Positions 17,591-29,682 of a stretch of 64,000 nucleotides of DNA are shown in pieces. Within the stretch, counting starts at the first letter, position 1. Each line of letters begins with the position of its first letter. A program made the position numbers and the translations under genes. The stretch lies in contig JAUHXQ010000001.1 of NCBI GenBank assembly GCA_030426905.1, forward strand, positions 248,001-312,000. Reading direction: 5' to 3'. Origin of the DNA: Alphaproteobacteria bacterium (GTDB taxonomy: Bacteria; Pseudomonadota; Alphaproteobacteria; Rickettsiales; JABSSG01). The notes under the pieces were generated by a model. The model made no database searches. It saw only the letters and a program-made list of their open reading frames with translations, and was not told where the DNA came from.

Positions 17591-18004
17591 TTATTTTTTT
17601 GGTGTAATAAGCACTTCTCTACTATTTTTTGAAGATTTCTCTGTATTGCTATAATTATCTGCTGATATTTCTTCTTGAACGTCTGGAATAGGAATTTTTA
17701 ATAATTGTCCAGGTTTAAGATAATAGGGTTTCTTTAAATTATTTAATTCTATTATTTGTTGAGGTGATGCTAAATATTTTCTAGCAACAGAAGGTAGTGT
17801 ATCTGAAGGTAGTACCTCATACAAAATGGTTTTGTATGAAGTATGTTTGGGATATTCCGGGTAGTGGTCTTCAGTATCGAGTTGATAAGATTCTTGTGAG
17901 TCATTATTTTCTACCAGATCATTACTTGTAGTAAGATACTCATTACTCTTACATGCAGATAATACTAAAAATAATAAAAAAACAACTAAATTCTTTATTT
18001 TCAT
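17591..18004 (-). CDS. LysM-domain lipoprotein
   Basis: The 137-residue product has a lipoprotein signal (FLVLSAC, Cys at about residue 18), an acidic linker, and one LysM peptidoglycan-binding domain at about residues 60-107: TILYEVLPSDTLPSVARKYL, then IIELNNLKKPYYLKPGQLLKIP. It resembles the N-terminal part of NlpD-type proteins but has no peptidase domain, so it probably only binds cell wall. Its ATG overlaps the TGA of the upstream gene (ATGA, 18001-18004), so translation is coupled to the NDUFA9-like gene. Confidence 0.85.
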   Translation of the reverse strand: MKIKNLVVFLLFLVLSACKSNEYLTTSNDLVENNDSQESYQLDTEDHYPEYPKHTSYKTILYEVLPSDTLPSVARKYLASPQQIIELNNLKKPYYLKPGQLLKIPIPDVQEEISADNYSNTEKSSKNSREVLITPKK

Positions 18005-18918
18005 TGTAGCATATTTTTTTCTAAAATTTCTTCGAGTGACTTCGGGGATATTCCTAATTTGTTAAGATTCCAAACACTATTCTTATCTAAAGTATTATTA
18101 TATTTGAGTAATTTCACTTGGTCTACTGTAATTGGTGAGTTAGGAATTATTTTGCATAATATAGCAAAAACTAAATATAAGTAATAGGGTATGTTAACTC
18201 CTATAATAGTTCTATCAAATATCTTTTCTAATAGTTCTATGATTTTCTTAAAAGAATACACTTGGTTCCCTGCTACTTCAAATGCTACTCCTTTATACTC
18301 TTCTTTATTTGCAACTATAATTTTTGTGACTACTTTTGCTAAATCACCTACATAGATTGGCTGAAATCTTGTTTTGCCCTCATTAAGTAAAGGTATAATA
18401 GGTATAGACTCAGTTATTTTTGCAATTTTATTAATAAATTTATCCTCAGCACCAAAAACTACACTTGGCTTAATAATAGTTACATCTGGAAATTCTTTGA
18501 ATAATGTTTTTTCACCTTCGTATTTACTACAGGCATAGATTGAATCATAAGCTTTTTTTACCCCTAAGGCTGAGAAGTGAATTAATTGTTCGATACCTAA
18601 TTGTTTTGCAAGACCTGCAATAATTTTTGGAAAGATTACGTGTGTATAATTCAACTCTCTTTCTGATCCGTATAGAGTACCTACCAAATTAATAACTACA
18701 TTAGAATTTTGTAATCCTGTTTCAATAGAAGTAAAGTCATTAACATCAAATTTTTGCAAAGATATTTGCCCTATATCTCCAGCTACAGTTAAATGCTTTG
18801 CTTTTTCAGGATAACGAGACAAAATTTTAATGTATGCTCCTGTTTCTACAAGTTCTTTAACTATGTATGTTCCAATGAAACCAGAGCCCCCAAATATAGA
18901 TATTGTCTTATTTTTCAT
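18001..18918 (-). CDS. NDUFA9-like NAD(P)-binding SDR protein
   Basis: This is an atypical short-chain dehydrogenase/reductase of the complex I NDUFA9 family, found in alphaproteobacteria and mitochondria. The dinucleotide-binding motif is ISIFGGSGFIGTYIVKEL at the N-terminus, and VVINLVGTLYGS and IIKPSVVFGAEDKFINK are family-typical. The catalytic Tyr-x3-Lys appears as YACSKYEGEK. At 305 residues it is the usual length. It heads a minus-strand run with the LysM lipoprotein and possibly the 431-residue exported protein. It may support respiratory complex I or quinone metabolism. Confidence 0.85.
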   Translation of the reverse strand: MKNKTISIFGGSGFIGTYIVKELVETGAYIKILSRYPEKAKHLTVAGDIGQISLQKFDVNDFTSIETGLQNSNVVINLVGTLYGSERELNYTHVIFPKIIAGLAKQLGIEQLIHFSALGVKKAYDSIYACSKYEGEKTLFKEFPDVTIIKPSVVFGAEDKFINKIAKITESIPIIPLLNEGKTRFQPIYVGDLAKVVTKIIVANKEEYKGVAFEVAGNQVYSFKKIIELLEKIFDRTIIGVNIPYYLYLVFAILCKIIPNSPITVDQVKLLKYNNTLDKNSVWNLNKLGISPKSLEEILEKNMLQ

Positions 18919-19011
18919 TTTATAATATAAAATTTGATGCTAATATAAGCTTTATATGGTATTAAATCATAGCATTGAATTCTTGTAAATTGTTTTATCA
19001 AGGGGAAGAAG

Positions 19012-19626
19012 ATAGCTATATATCACTACAAAAATGATCTGCCTAAAAACCTTAATTTAGAGGGAGACCTCGCTATAGATACAGAGGCTATTGGGTTAAA
19101 TATGAATAGAGATAGACTATGTGTTGTACAAGTATCAACAGGAGACGGTAGTGCTTATCTAGTTAATTTTGATAAAAATAATTATGCAGCACCAAATTTA
19201 AAAAGGCTATTTTCTAATCCTAAGAGCACTAAGATTTTTCATTATGCTAGATTTGATGTTGCCATTATTTATAAATATCTAGGGATAATGTTAGAAAACA
19301 TTTATTGCACTAAGATAGCTTCAAAAATTGCAAGAACCTATACTGATTTTCATGGGTTAAAGGATTTGTGCAGAGAATTATTAGATGTGCATCTTTCTAA
19401 ACAACAGCAATCTTCCTACTGGGGAGCGAGTGAATTGTCAACAGAGCAGATAAATTATGCAGCAAGTGATGTACTATATCTTCACCATCTTAAGCAGCAT
19501 CTAGACAAAATGCTTACTAGAGAAGGCAGATTAGATTTGGCTTATAAGTGTTTTAAATTTATACCTTTGCGAGCTGAGCTTGATATTTTAGGATGGAATG
19601 AAATGGATATTTTTGCTTATAAATAA
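19012..19626 (+). CDS. rnd: Ribonuclease D-like 3'-5' exonuclease, non-standard start codon
   Basis: DEDD-family exonucleases trim RNA 3' ends. The first ATG (19102) would remove exonuclease motif I, yet the upstream in-frame codons give IAIYHYKNDLPKNLN and then DLAIDTEAIGL, which holds the essential D-x-E. The gene must therefore start earlier. No ATG, GTG or TTG exists between the in-frame stop at 18976-18978 and 19102. AAGGGGAAG at 18999-19007 sits before an ATA codon at 19012, which I take as the most likely start; ATT 18979 and ATC 18997 are alternatives. Motif II (HYARFDV) and motif III (NYAASDVLYL) are intact. It has a single exonuclease domain without HRDC, as in many Rickettsiales. 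It leads the LPS run. Confidence 0.85.
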   Translation: MAIYHYKNDLPKNLNLEGDLAIDTEAIGLNMNRDRLCVVQVSTGDGSAYLVNFDKNNYAAPNLKRLFSNPKSTKIFHYARFDVAIIYKYLGIMLENIYCTKIASKIARTYTDFHGLKDLCRELLDVHLSKQQQSSYWGASELSTEQINYAASDVLYLHHLKQHLDKMLTREGRLDLAYKCFKFIPLRAELDILGWNEMDIFAYK

Positions 19627-19636
19627 GGAATTAGAA

Positions 19637-20605
19637 ATGTCAACAAATGATTATATAGAAATAGCGCAAAAAGTTTTTGATATAGAAACTAAATATCTTA
19701 CTATAGTGAGGAATTCTTTAAATGAAAATTTTGCGAAAGCAGCAGAATTGATTTTAGCAACGCAAGGAAAAATAATAGTTTGTGGTATAGGTAAAAGTGG
19801 AATTATAGCACGGAAAATAGCAACCACTTTTTCTTCTGTAGGGAAGGCCGCAATTTTTCTGAATGCTGCGGAAGCTAATCATGGTGATTTAGGAATGGTA
19901 AAAACTAAAGATACTATGATTTTATTATCAAATAGCGGTGAATCTATAGAACTAGTAAGTGTAATAAATTATTGTAAGGAATACAACATCCCTATTATTG
20001 CAATAGTAGGGCAAAACAAATCTACTTTGTATACTGCTGCAGATATACCTATAATAATACCTAGTAATTGTGAAGTTTCACATATTAGTATGCCAACAAC
20101 TTCTACTACTTTAATGAATGTAATTGGTGATGCATTAGCTGCTACGCTAGTTGAGTCTAATAAAATTACTTTTGATGAATATAGAAGATATCATCCTGGG
20201 GGAAATATAGGTAATTCTCTAGCAAAAGCAAAAGAATTAATGAGAACAGGAGACAACATACCAATTGTAGATCCTGAAACACAAATGTCAGATGCACTAA
20301 TAATTATGACTCAAAAATCTCTAGGGTGTTTAGTAGTAGTAACAGAGGATAGAGAAATATTGGGATTCATTACTGATGGAGACTTGAGGAGACATTTGTT
20401 TGATGATTTAGTTAATTTAAAAGCTAAAGATATAATGTCAATAAATCCTAAAGTAGTTAGTGAAGAAGTATTTGCTTTAGAGGCTTTGGAGTACATGAAT
20501 AAGAGTGCTATCACTAGTCTCATAGTAGCGAAAAACAATAAAATTGTTGGTATTATACACATGCATGATTGTTTAAGAGTAGGACTAAAAGTTTCCTATG
20601 ATTAG
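19637..20605 (+). CDS. kdsD: Arabinose-5-phosphate isomerase (KpsF/GutQ family)
   Basis: The enzyme converts ribulose 5-phosphate to arabinose 5-phosphate, the first step of Kdo synthesis for LPS. A SIS domain (IIVCGIGKSGIIARKIATTFSSVG, then ILLSNSGESIELV) is followed by two CBS domains (residues about 210-322). The segment VEIYRRYHPGG appears here as FDEYRRYHPGGNIG, typical of the family. The start at 19637 is preferred over 19598 because AAGGA lies just upstream and the previous gene ends at 19626. It is followed by lptC with an 8-base overlap, and kdsA lies 1.9 kb away. Confidence 0.94.
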   Translation: MSTNDYIEIAQKVFDIETKYLTIVRNSLNENFAKAAELILATQGKIIVCGIGKSGIIARKIATTFSSVGKAAIFLNAAEANHGDLGMVKTKDTMILLSNSGESIELVSVINYCKEYNIPIIAIVGQNKSTLYTAADIPIIIPSNCEVSHISMPTTSTTLMNVIGDALAATLVESNKITFDEYRRYHPGGNIGNSLAKAKELMRTGDNIPIVDPETQMSDALIIMTQKSLGCLVVVTEDREILGFITDGDLRRHLFDDLVNLKAKDIMSINPKVVSEEVFALEALEYMNKSAITSLIVAKNNKIVGIIHMHDCLRVGLKVSYD

Positions 20606-21134
20606 GTCGATAATTAATGACCAAAGTTTCTTTCGAATTATTGTAATAGCAGTTTTATTTTTTTCCACAGCTTGTTACAAATCTTTTGCTACAACAGAAT
20701 TAGTGGGTAGTGAGGCAAAGGATACAGAGTTATATGGTATAGATAACAAAGGATCTCTATATTCTATACACGCAAAAAGTGTGGTTGAAACTAGCCCTAA
20801 TCAATATAAATTAAACAGTATTTATAGTAAATATTATCACGATTCAGATAAGAATCACTACATGAATCTTTTGTCTCAAAATGGCACTTTTGATGCTAAA
20901 AATAACCTCCTTCATTTATATACTGACGTAGAATTAAGTTTCAGTGAAGGATATAGAATGCTAACAAACATCCTAAATATAGATTTTGCTAGGATGGTTA
21001 TGTTTACTCAGGAACAGGTGGAAATTCATAGCGTAAAAGGGAAAATTTTTGCGAAAAATGGGTTGAAACACTATATAAACGAAAAAAAAATCTACTTTAG
21101 TGGCCCCATAACCTCTATATTAGCAAGTAATTAA
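20598..21134 (+). CDS. lptC: LPS export protein LptC
   Basis: LptC is the bitopic inner-membrane protein that passes LPS from the LptB2FG transporter to periplasmic LptA. The 178-residue product has one N-terminal membrane segment (FFRIIVIAVLFFSTACY) and an OstA-like beta-jellyroll domain: LYGIDNKGSLYSIHAKSVVE, NGTFDAKNNLLHLYTDVEL and VKGKIFAKNGLKHY. Sequence conservation in LptC is always low, so fold pattern and order (kdsD-lptC-lptA-lptB) carry the call. lptF and lptG are not in the window. Confidence 0.88.
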   Translation: MIRSIINDQSFFRIIVIAVLFFSTACYKSFATTELVGSEAKDTELYGIDNKGSLYSIHAKSVVETSPNQYKLNSIYSKYYHDSDKNHYMNLLSQNGTFDAKNNLLHLYTDVELSFSEGYRMLTNILNIDFARMVMFTQEQVEIHSVKGKIFAKNGLKHYINEKKIYFSGPITSILASN

Positions 21135-21151
21135 TATAAATTGTTAAAGAG

Positions 21152-21667
21152 ATGTGCTATAAAGTAATTAAAAACTTACTAATTTTATATCTATGTATCT
21201 CAATATCTTATAAAGCAAGCGGCTTTGTTGATGCTAATAAAAGTCCTATAAAGATAACTTCGGAAAATCTAAAAATTAGTTATTCTGAGAATATTGCAGA
21301 ATATATTGGTAATGTCCTTATAACACAGGAGAGTATTAAGCGCTCTACGTTAAAAATTAGCTGTAATAAAATGATTATTTATTATAAGAAAACTACCCAG
21401 CAAACACATACTGATACATCTATAGAAAAAATTGATTTTATTGAGAAAGTTACGATTAATGAGGGCAATAAAGTCGCGCAGGGTGATAAAGGCTATTTTG
21501 ATTCTAAATCAAAGCTTATTATACTCACTGGGAAAGTTGCTTTAAAAGAAGAAAATCAGTATATGGAAGGGCAAAAAGTAACATATAATACAGAAACTAA
21601 GCTGTTTAAAATGATAGGTAATAATAAATCGAATGATAGAGTGCGTATCCTTATAGAAGATAATTAA
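21152..21667 (+). CDS. lptA: LPS transport periplasmic protein LptA
   Basis: LptA forms the periplasmic bridge that carries LPS to LptD. The 171-residue product has a signal peptide ending around the Ser-Gly-Phe at residues 23-25 and an OstA repeat domain: PIKITSENLKISYSENIAEY, VLITQESIKRSTLKISCNKM, KVAQGDKGYFDSKSKLIILTG and EGQKVTYNTETKLFKM. It lies 17 bases after lptC and 32 bases before lptB on the same strand. Confidence 0.92.
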   Translation: MCYKVIKNLLILYLCISISYKASGFVDANKSPIKITSENLKISYSENIAEYIGNVLITQESIKRSTLKISCNKMIIYYKKTTQQTHTDTSIEKIDFIEKVTINEGNKVAQGDKGYFDSKSKLIILTGKVALKEENQYMEGQKVTYNTETKLFKMIGNNKSNDRVRILIEDN

Positions 21668-21699
21668 AAACGAATAAATTGTAGAAAGTAGTTTACAAA

Positions 21700-22446
21700 A
21701 TGATAACAAATACTAAGCATAAAGAAGACAATGCATTATTAAAAGCACAAAATTTACGTAAAATTTATGGTAAGAAGAGAGCTGTACAAGATGTAAGCCT
21801 AGTGGTAAATAGTCATGAAGTTGTAGGTCTGCTTGGGCCTAATGGTGCAGGTAAAACCACTTGTTTCTATATGATTACAGGCATGGTCAAGCCTGACTCT
21901 GGTAAAATATATCTCAATAATTATGATATTACTGGTGTCCCTATGTATAAAAGAGCTCGTATGGGTATTGGCTATTTACCGCAAGAATCTTCAATTTTTA
22001 GAGGATTAAATGTTGAAGAAAATATTATGGCTATATTAGAGATAGTAGAGCCATTATATGAAAAAAGACTACATAAATTAGAAAAATTATTATCTGATTT
22101 TTCAATTGCGCATTTAAGAAATGCAGACTCAATACGCTTATCTGGTGGGGAGCGAAGAAGATTAGAGATTGCAAGGTCATTGGCAATAAACCCTAAATTT
22201 ATTTGTTTGGATGAGCCTTTGGCTGGTATAGATCCAATTGCTATTAATGAAATCAAAAATCTTATATTAGAACTCAAAAAACAAAATATAGGCATTATTA
22301 TTACAGATCATAATGTTCGTGAAACTCTAGATATCATAGATAGAGCATATATAATTAATGAAGGTTTAGTTTTGGTTGAAGGAACACCTGAGGAAATAGT
22401 AAATAATCAGATGGTAAGAAGTATATACTTGGGTGAATCTTTTTAA
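21700..22446 (+). CDS. lptB: LPS export ABC transporter ATPase LptB
   Basis: LptB is the cytoplasmic ATPase dimer that powers LPS extraction from the inner membrane by LptFG. Walker A is GPNGAGKTT (residues 46-54), the signature is RLSGGERRRLEIARSL, Walker B is FICLDEPLAGIDP, and the H-loop is ITDHNVRETL. The segment GIGYLPQESSIFRGLNVEENI is typical of LptB. At 248 residues it is normal. It ends the plus-strand operon, 8 bases from the convergent kdsA stop. Confidence 0.97.
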   Translation: MITNTKHKEDNALLKAQNLRKIYGKKRAVQDVSLVVNSHEVVGLLGPNGAGKTTCFYMITGMVKPDSGKIYLNNYDITGVPMYKRARMGIGYLPQESSIFRGLNVEENIMAILEIVEPLYEKRLHKLEKLLSDFSIAHLRNADSIRLSGGERRRLEIARSLAINPKFICLDEPLAGIDPIAINEIKNLILELKKQNIGIIITDHNVRETLDIIDRAYIINEGLVLVEGTPEEIVNNQMVRSIYLGESF

Positions 22447-22454
22447 ACTTTTCT

Positions 22455-25222
<2,768 letters not shown>

Positions 25223-25238
<16 letters not shown>

Positions 25239-25987
25239 AGTGTACTTTGAGCTCTGGTTTTAGTTATTATTTGTGTAAACTCATCGTAATTTAAACTTGC
25301 GTTTCCTACTAGTAATCCACTTACTCCTTCGGTTTCTAAAATTTCGCATGCATTATTTGACTTTACAGAGCCACCATACAGTATTGTTAGTGAATTTTCA
25401 AATGAAAAACACTGCAATACATCTTGGATCACTTTTATAGCAGCGGCTATATCAGAGGTAGTAGGAATTTTTCCTGTTCCTATGGCCCAGATTGGTTCAT
25501 ATGCAATAATGGTATTCTCACTAGTTGCTTCATTTGGTAAAGACTGGAATAGTTGATCTTTTAAAGTTTTTTCTGTTATACCGTGATCATATTCTGTTTT
25601 TGATTCACCTATGCATATTATAGTTTTTAGTGCGTTTTTATGGGCTGTTGCAGCTTTTTCTCTAATTACAAATGAAGATTCTTGATGATGAATTCTTCTC
25701 TCTGAATGTCCTAAAATTACGTAATCGCATCCAGCATCTTTCAACATAGCAGCGCTTACTTCTCCTGTAAGCGACCCACTTTCTGCTGCGCTGCAATTTT
25801 GACCACCTAACTGGATGTGTTGTGTATTTACGATCCTTTTAATATCCGACAGCATTGTAAAAGGAGGGAATAATATGATTTGGTTGTTGTCTTTGTTTTG
25901 GGATAAAAAATTAGAAATATTATAGGCAAAAGTACATGCTTCTTTTGCGCGTATATTCATTTTCCAGTTTGCTAATAATAAAGCCAT
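25223..25987 (-). CDS. tpiA: Triosephosphate isomerase
   Basis: TpiA interconverts dihydroxyacetone phosphate and glyceraldehyde 3-phosphate. The 254-residue TIM barrel has the active-site Lys in ANWKMN (residue 9), the His in ILGHSERR, the Glu in AYEPIWAIGTGK, and the phosphate-binding ILYGGSVKSNN and GLLVGNASL. It is a full-length enzyme. Several Rickettsiales keep tpiA for phospholipid or precursor metabolism rather than complete glycolysis; no other glycolytic gene is in this window. Confidence 0.97.
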
Positions 25988-26068
25988 AATCGTAGTTTAA
26001 GTTGATTAGTCAGGTTAGTGTAATAATAACCTCTAATTAAAAAATAAAATATAATAAGGCTGCAGTTA

Positions 26069-26488
26069 TTATTTTTCAGAAGAATTTATATCTTCTTTGC
26101 CTTCTGTATCTTTTGAAGTAACTTCTTCTAAGTCTGTTTTTGCTTCATCTTGCTTTGATTTTTCTGCAAGCGCTTTCTCTGCTAGATCTTTATGGAGTTT
26201 TTTCTTTTTATTCCTGATTGCTTGGATTTTTTTTGGTAACTCGATCCCATTAAGCTCAAAAAGCTTCTCTGATCTTTCTGAAGGTGTAGCACCTACAGAA
26301 AGCCAATAAGCAATTCTTTCTTTGTTAAACTTTATTCTTTCAGCGTTGTCTTTGCTAAGTAAAGGGTTATACGTACCAAGTTTTTCAATAAAATCACCAT
26401 CTCGTGATGCGGTAGAATTTGCAACTACCAGCCAATAAAAAGGCTTCTTTTTAGAACCATGTCTTGTTAAACGTAATCTTGTTGCCAT
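26069..26488 (-). CDS. rpsP: 30S ribosomal protein S16
   Basis: S16 is a primary assembly protein of the small ribosomal subunit. The N-terminal 80 residues are canonical: MATRLRLTRHGSKKKPFYWLV, ASRDGDFIEKLGTYNPL and RIAYWLSVGATPSE. The last 45 residues form a charged Lys/Glu-rich tail beyond the usual length (139 residues in total), as in several alphaproteobacteria. The usual partners rimM, trmD and rplS do not follow; rplS is 33 kb away in this window. Confidence 0.97.
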   Translation of the reverse strand: MATRLRLTRHGSKKKPFYWLVVANSTASRDGDFIEKLGTYNPLLSKDNAERIKFNKERIAYWLSVGATPSERSEKLFELNGIELPKKIQAIRNKKKKLHKDLAEKALAEKSKQDEAKTDLEEVTSKDTEGKEDINSSEK

Positions 26489-26509
26489 ATTTTAATACAC
26501 TAATTAGTT

Positions 26510-26677
26510 TTATTTCAATTTTGTTTCTTTAAACTCAACGTGTTTGCGAGCTTTAGGGTCATATTTTTTAAAACCTAATTTTGTAGGAAATTTCTTAGGA
26601 TTTCTTTTTTTTACATAAAAATATCCCGTATTAGCAGTGCTTTCAAGTTTTACTAAAATAGTTGCTTTTTTAGCCAT
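26510..26677 (-). CDS. rpmG: 50S ribosomal protein L33
   Basis: A 55-residue basic protein starting [20 protein letters not shown], with [21 protein letters not shown] and ending [10 protein letters not shown]. This is the alphaproteobacterial form of L33 without zinc-binding cysteines. AAAGGG lies upstream of the ATG at 26677. It precedes rpsP on the same strand with a 21-base gap and may be co-transcribed with it. Confidence 0.95.
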   Translation of the reverse strand: MAKKATILVKLESTANTGYFYVKKRNPKKFPTKLGFKKYDPKARKHVEFKETKLK

Positions 26678-26832
26678 TTATCCCTTTAAAAAAATTGAGG
26701 TTAGTATAAACTACACCAAATTGTAGCTAAGTCAAGTTTAAAAATGTAGTTAAGATAGTGTTATTTTAACTAAATTGCATCATTTTTATTTTATATTCTT
26801 AGTAGCTTTGCAATGAAGTTTATAATCTGCAC

Positions 26833-26861
26833 TTGTCACTAATATACTATTATATTATGAT
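26833..26861 (+). promoter_or_regulatory. Sigma-70-type promoter for sucB-lpdA
   Basis: TTGTCA (26833-26838) and TATGAT (26856-26861) are spaced by 17 bases, close to the housekeeping consensus. Transcription would begin near 26868, leaving a leader of about 45 bases before sucB. A 9-bp perfect inverted repeat, ATGAAGTTT (26813-26821) and AAACTTCAT (26864-26872), brackets the promoter and could be an operator. Confidence 0.55.
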
Positions 26862-26913
26862 GAAAACTTCATAATATCTTCTTTAACTTTAAGCATAGGG
26901 AGAGTTTAATAAG

Positions 26914-28101
26914 ATGAGCGTTAATATCAAAGTGCCTTCTCTGGGAGAGTCAGTAACAGAAGCAACTATAGCGAAATGGCATAAAAAAGAAGGTGATTCT
27001 GTCCAGGCAGACGAGTTACTTGTAGAGTTGGAGACTGATAAAATCAACATGGAAATTAATGCTGAGACTAGCGGAGTTTTGCGATCAATTAAAAAAGATG
27101 AAGGTAGTGTAGTAAAAGTAGGAGATGTTGTTGGAAGTATAGAGGAAGGAGAGGTGACAGCTACAAAAAAAGATGATGATACTAAAGAAGAAGTAACTTC
27201 TGAAAACAGGGAAAATCTTGATTCTGCTACAGGCTCTAATCAAAGTGCTTTATCTCCAGCAGTCAGAAAAATTGTAGCAGAGAAATCTATTGATATATCG
27301 CAAATACAAGGTACAGGTAAAGATGGAAGAATTATAAAAGGTGATGTTTTAGACAAGGTACCATCAAATATTTTGGGACAGCAAAAGGAGATTGCAGGTA
27401 ATAGGGATGAGGAAAGGGTCAAAATGTCTCGATTGCGTCAAAGAATAGCTGAAAGGCTTAAGGAGTCACAAAATACTGCAGCTATACTTACCACTTTTAA
27501 TGAAGTTGATATGTCAAAAATTATGGCTGTACGTACAAAGCATCAAGACAATTTCATTAAAAAATATAACGTAAAACTAGGTTTTATGTCTTTTTTTGTG
27601 AAAGCGGTGATTGCAGCACTAAAAGACATCCCAGAAATTAATGCTGAAATTGATGGTATCGATATAGTATATAAAAACTATTATGATATCGGAGTTGCAG
27701 TAGGTACTGAGAAAGGATTAGTAGTCCCAGTTATCAAGGGAGCTGATTTACTCTCTTTTGCTGATATAGAAAAAACAATCATTGAGCTTGCAACAAAAGC
27801 AAAAGAAGGTCGTCTTTCAATGGATGATTTAACTGGGGGAACATTTTCTATAACTAATGGCGGTATTTATGGATCGATGTTATCTACACCTATAATTAAT
27901 CCTCCTCAATCAGGAATATTGGGTATGCATAATATTGTAAAAAGACCTGTAGTTGTAGATGATCAAATTGTTGTGCGTCCAATGATGTATATTGCATTAT
28001 CTTATGATCATCGTATCGTAGATGGGAAAGAAGCAGTAACATTCTTAGTGAAAGTTAAAGAGTTTTTAGAAAATCCTGAGATTTTTGGTTTAATGGCATA
28101 A
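26914..28101 (+). CDS. sucB: 2-oxoglutarate dehydrogenase E2 (dihydrolipoyl succinyltransferase)
   Basis: E2 forms the core of the 2-oxoglutarate dehydrogenase complex in the TCA cycle. The product has one lipoyl domain with the modified lysine in [10 protein letters not shown] (Lys43), an E3-binding domain ([20 protein letters not shown]), and an acyltransferase domain ending in the catalytic [18 protein letters not shown]. At 395 residues it is typical. AGGGAGAG precedes the ATG. sucA is not adjacent; lpdA follows after 15 bases. Confidence 0.95.
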   Translation: MSVNIKVPSLGESVTEATIAKWHKKEGDSVQADELLVELETDKINMEINAETSGVLRSIKKDEGSVVKVGDVVGSIEEGEVTATKKDDDTKEEVTSENRENLDSATGSNQSALSPAVRKIVAEKSIDISQIQGTGKDGRIIKGDVLDKVPSNILGQQKEIAGNRDEERVKMSRLRQRIAERLKESQNTAAILTTFNEVDMSKIMAVRTKHQDNFIKKYNVKLGFMSFFVKAVIAALKDIPEINAEIDGIDIVYKNYYDIGVAVGTEKGLVVPVIKGADLLSFADIEKTIIELATKAKEGRLSMDDLTGGTFSITNGGIYGSMLSTPIINPPQSGILGMHNIVKRPVVVDDQIVVRPMMYIALSYDHRIVDGKEAVTFLVKVKEFLENPEIFGLMA

Positions 28102-28116
28102 ATTAGGAACGGGAAC

Positions 28117-29523
28117 ATGATTATGGAAAATTTTGATGTAGTAGTAATTGGTGGAGGACCTGGAGGTTACGTTGCTGCAATTAAAGCTGCGCAATTAGGA
28201 CTTAAAGTTGCTTGCGTAGAAAAAAGAAAAACGCTTGGAGGGACATGCTTGAATATTGGTTGTATTCCTTCAAAAGCTTTGCTCGATTCGTCAGAAAAAT
28301 ATGCAGAATTAACTCATAAATTTGCAGATCATGGTATTAATTGCTCTTCTGTTAAGCTAGATTTAGCCAAAATGATATCTAGAAAAGATGAAATTGTTAA
28401 AGGGTTAACAAAAGGAATAGAAGGGCTTTTAAAGAAAAATAAAATAACCCACTATTGTGGTACAGGAAAAATTATCAAACAAAATGAAGTAGAAGTTTCG
28501 TCGTCTGATATAAAGAAAGTGATAGGAGCAAAGAATATTGTTATTGCTACTGGGGCCGATGTAATATCTATTCCGAATGTGGAGATAAATGAGCAGAATA
28601 TTGTTTCTTCTACTGGGGCCTTATCTCTCAAAAAGGTTCCAAAAAAAATGATAGTGATAGGTGGAGGATATATAGGATTAGAGATGGGTTCTGTATGGCA
28701 AAGGTTGGGAGCAGAGGTAGAGGTTATAGAGTTTATGGACTCGATAGTTTCTTCTATGGATAATGAAATTGGTTTGCAGCTTCATAAATCATTAGAGAAA
28801 GAAGGGATTAAATTTAGGCTTTCAACAAAAGTATTGTCTGCAAAAAGTACTAATAAAACTGTAGAAATAAATGTAGAAAATGTTAAGACCAACAAACAAG
28901 AAAAACTCTCTTGTGATGCATTGTTAGTTGCAGTAGGGAGATCTCCGTATACAAAGAATTTAGGTATTGATGTACTAGGAATACAAAAAGATTCTAAAGG
29001 AAAAATAGTAGTTAATGATAAATATGCTACTAACATCCCTAATATTTATGCTATTGGTGATGTTATAGATGGTCCTATGCTTGCTCACAAAGCTGAAGAT
29101 GAAGGAGTTGCTGTTGCAGAGTTTATAGCTGGACAAGTGGGACATGTAAATTATAATGCTATTCCAGCGGTAATTTATACTTCTCCTGAGGTTGCTTCTG
29201 TGGGTCAAACAGAAGAACAGTTAAAAAAAGCAAATTTAGATTACAATGTAGGTAAGTTTCCTTTTCTTGCTAATGGGAGAGCAAAAGCTTCTGGATGTAC
29301 TGATGGGATGGTTAAAATTCTTGCTTGTAAGAAAACAGATAAAATACTAGGTGCTCATATTATTGGACCTAATGCAGGGACAATGATTGCTGAATTAGTG
29401 TTAGCAATGGAATACATGGCATCTTCGGAAGATGTAGCTCGTACTATCCATGCTCATCCTACATTGAACGAAGCTGTGAAAGAAGCTGCTCTAGCAACAT
29501 TTAGCAAAGCTTTGCATATTTAA
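28117..29523 (+). CDS. lpdA: Dihydrolipoyl dehydrogenase (E3)
   Basis: E3 reoxidises dihydrolipoamide and reduces NAD+. The 468-residue flavoprotein has FAD-binding VVVIGGGPGGYVAA, redox-active Cys44 and Cys49 in GGTCLNIGCIPSKALL, NAD-binding MIVIGGGYIGLEMGSVW, the second FAD motif IYAIGDVIDGPMLAHKAEDEG, and the C-terminal catalytic HAHPTLNEA. An ATG six bases downstream (28123) is an alternative start. It is co-transcribed with sucB and probably serves 2-oxoglutarate dehydrogenase. Confidence 0.97.
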   Translation: MIMENFDVVVIGGGPGGYVAAIKAAQLGLKVACVEKRKTLGGTCLNIGCIPSKALLDSSEKYAELTHKFADHGINCSSVKLDLAKMISRKDEIVKGLTKGIEGLLKKNKITHYCGTGKIIKQNEVEVSSSDIKKVIGAKNIVIATGADVISIPNVEINEQNIVSSTGALSLKKVPKKMIVIGGGYIGLEMGSVWQRLGAEVEVIEFMDSIVSSMDNEIGLQLHKSLEKEGIKFRLSTKVLSAKSTNKTVEINVENVKTNKQEKLSCDALLVAVGRSPYTKNLGIDVLGIQKDSKGKIVVNDKYATNIPNIYAIGDVIDGPMLAHKAEDEGVAVAEFIAGQVGHVNYNAIPAVIYTSPEVASVGQTEEQLKKANLDYNVGKFPFLANGRAKASGCTDGMVKILACKKTDKILGAHIIGPNAGTMIAELVLAMEYMASSEDVARTIHAHPTLNEAVKEAALATFSKALHI

Positions 29524-29682
29524 TTTTATATCTCAATTAGTGTTTTAATACTTTTTCGTAGTAGACTGTCCTATTTAATAATACGCTATGGTACAAGCTG
29601 ATTAATTAATAATTAATCTTTGTAGTTCAAAATAGTTTCTGAATAGTTGCTTAATATTAGTGTTTACAATTAGAGGGAGCAG

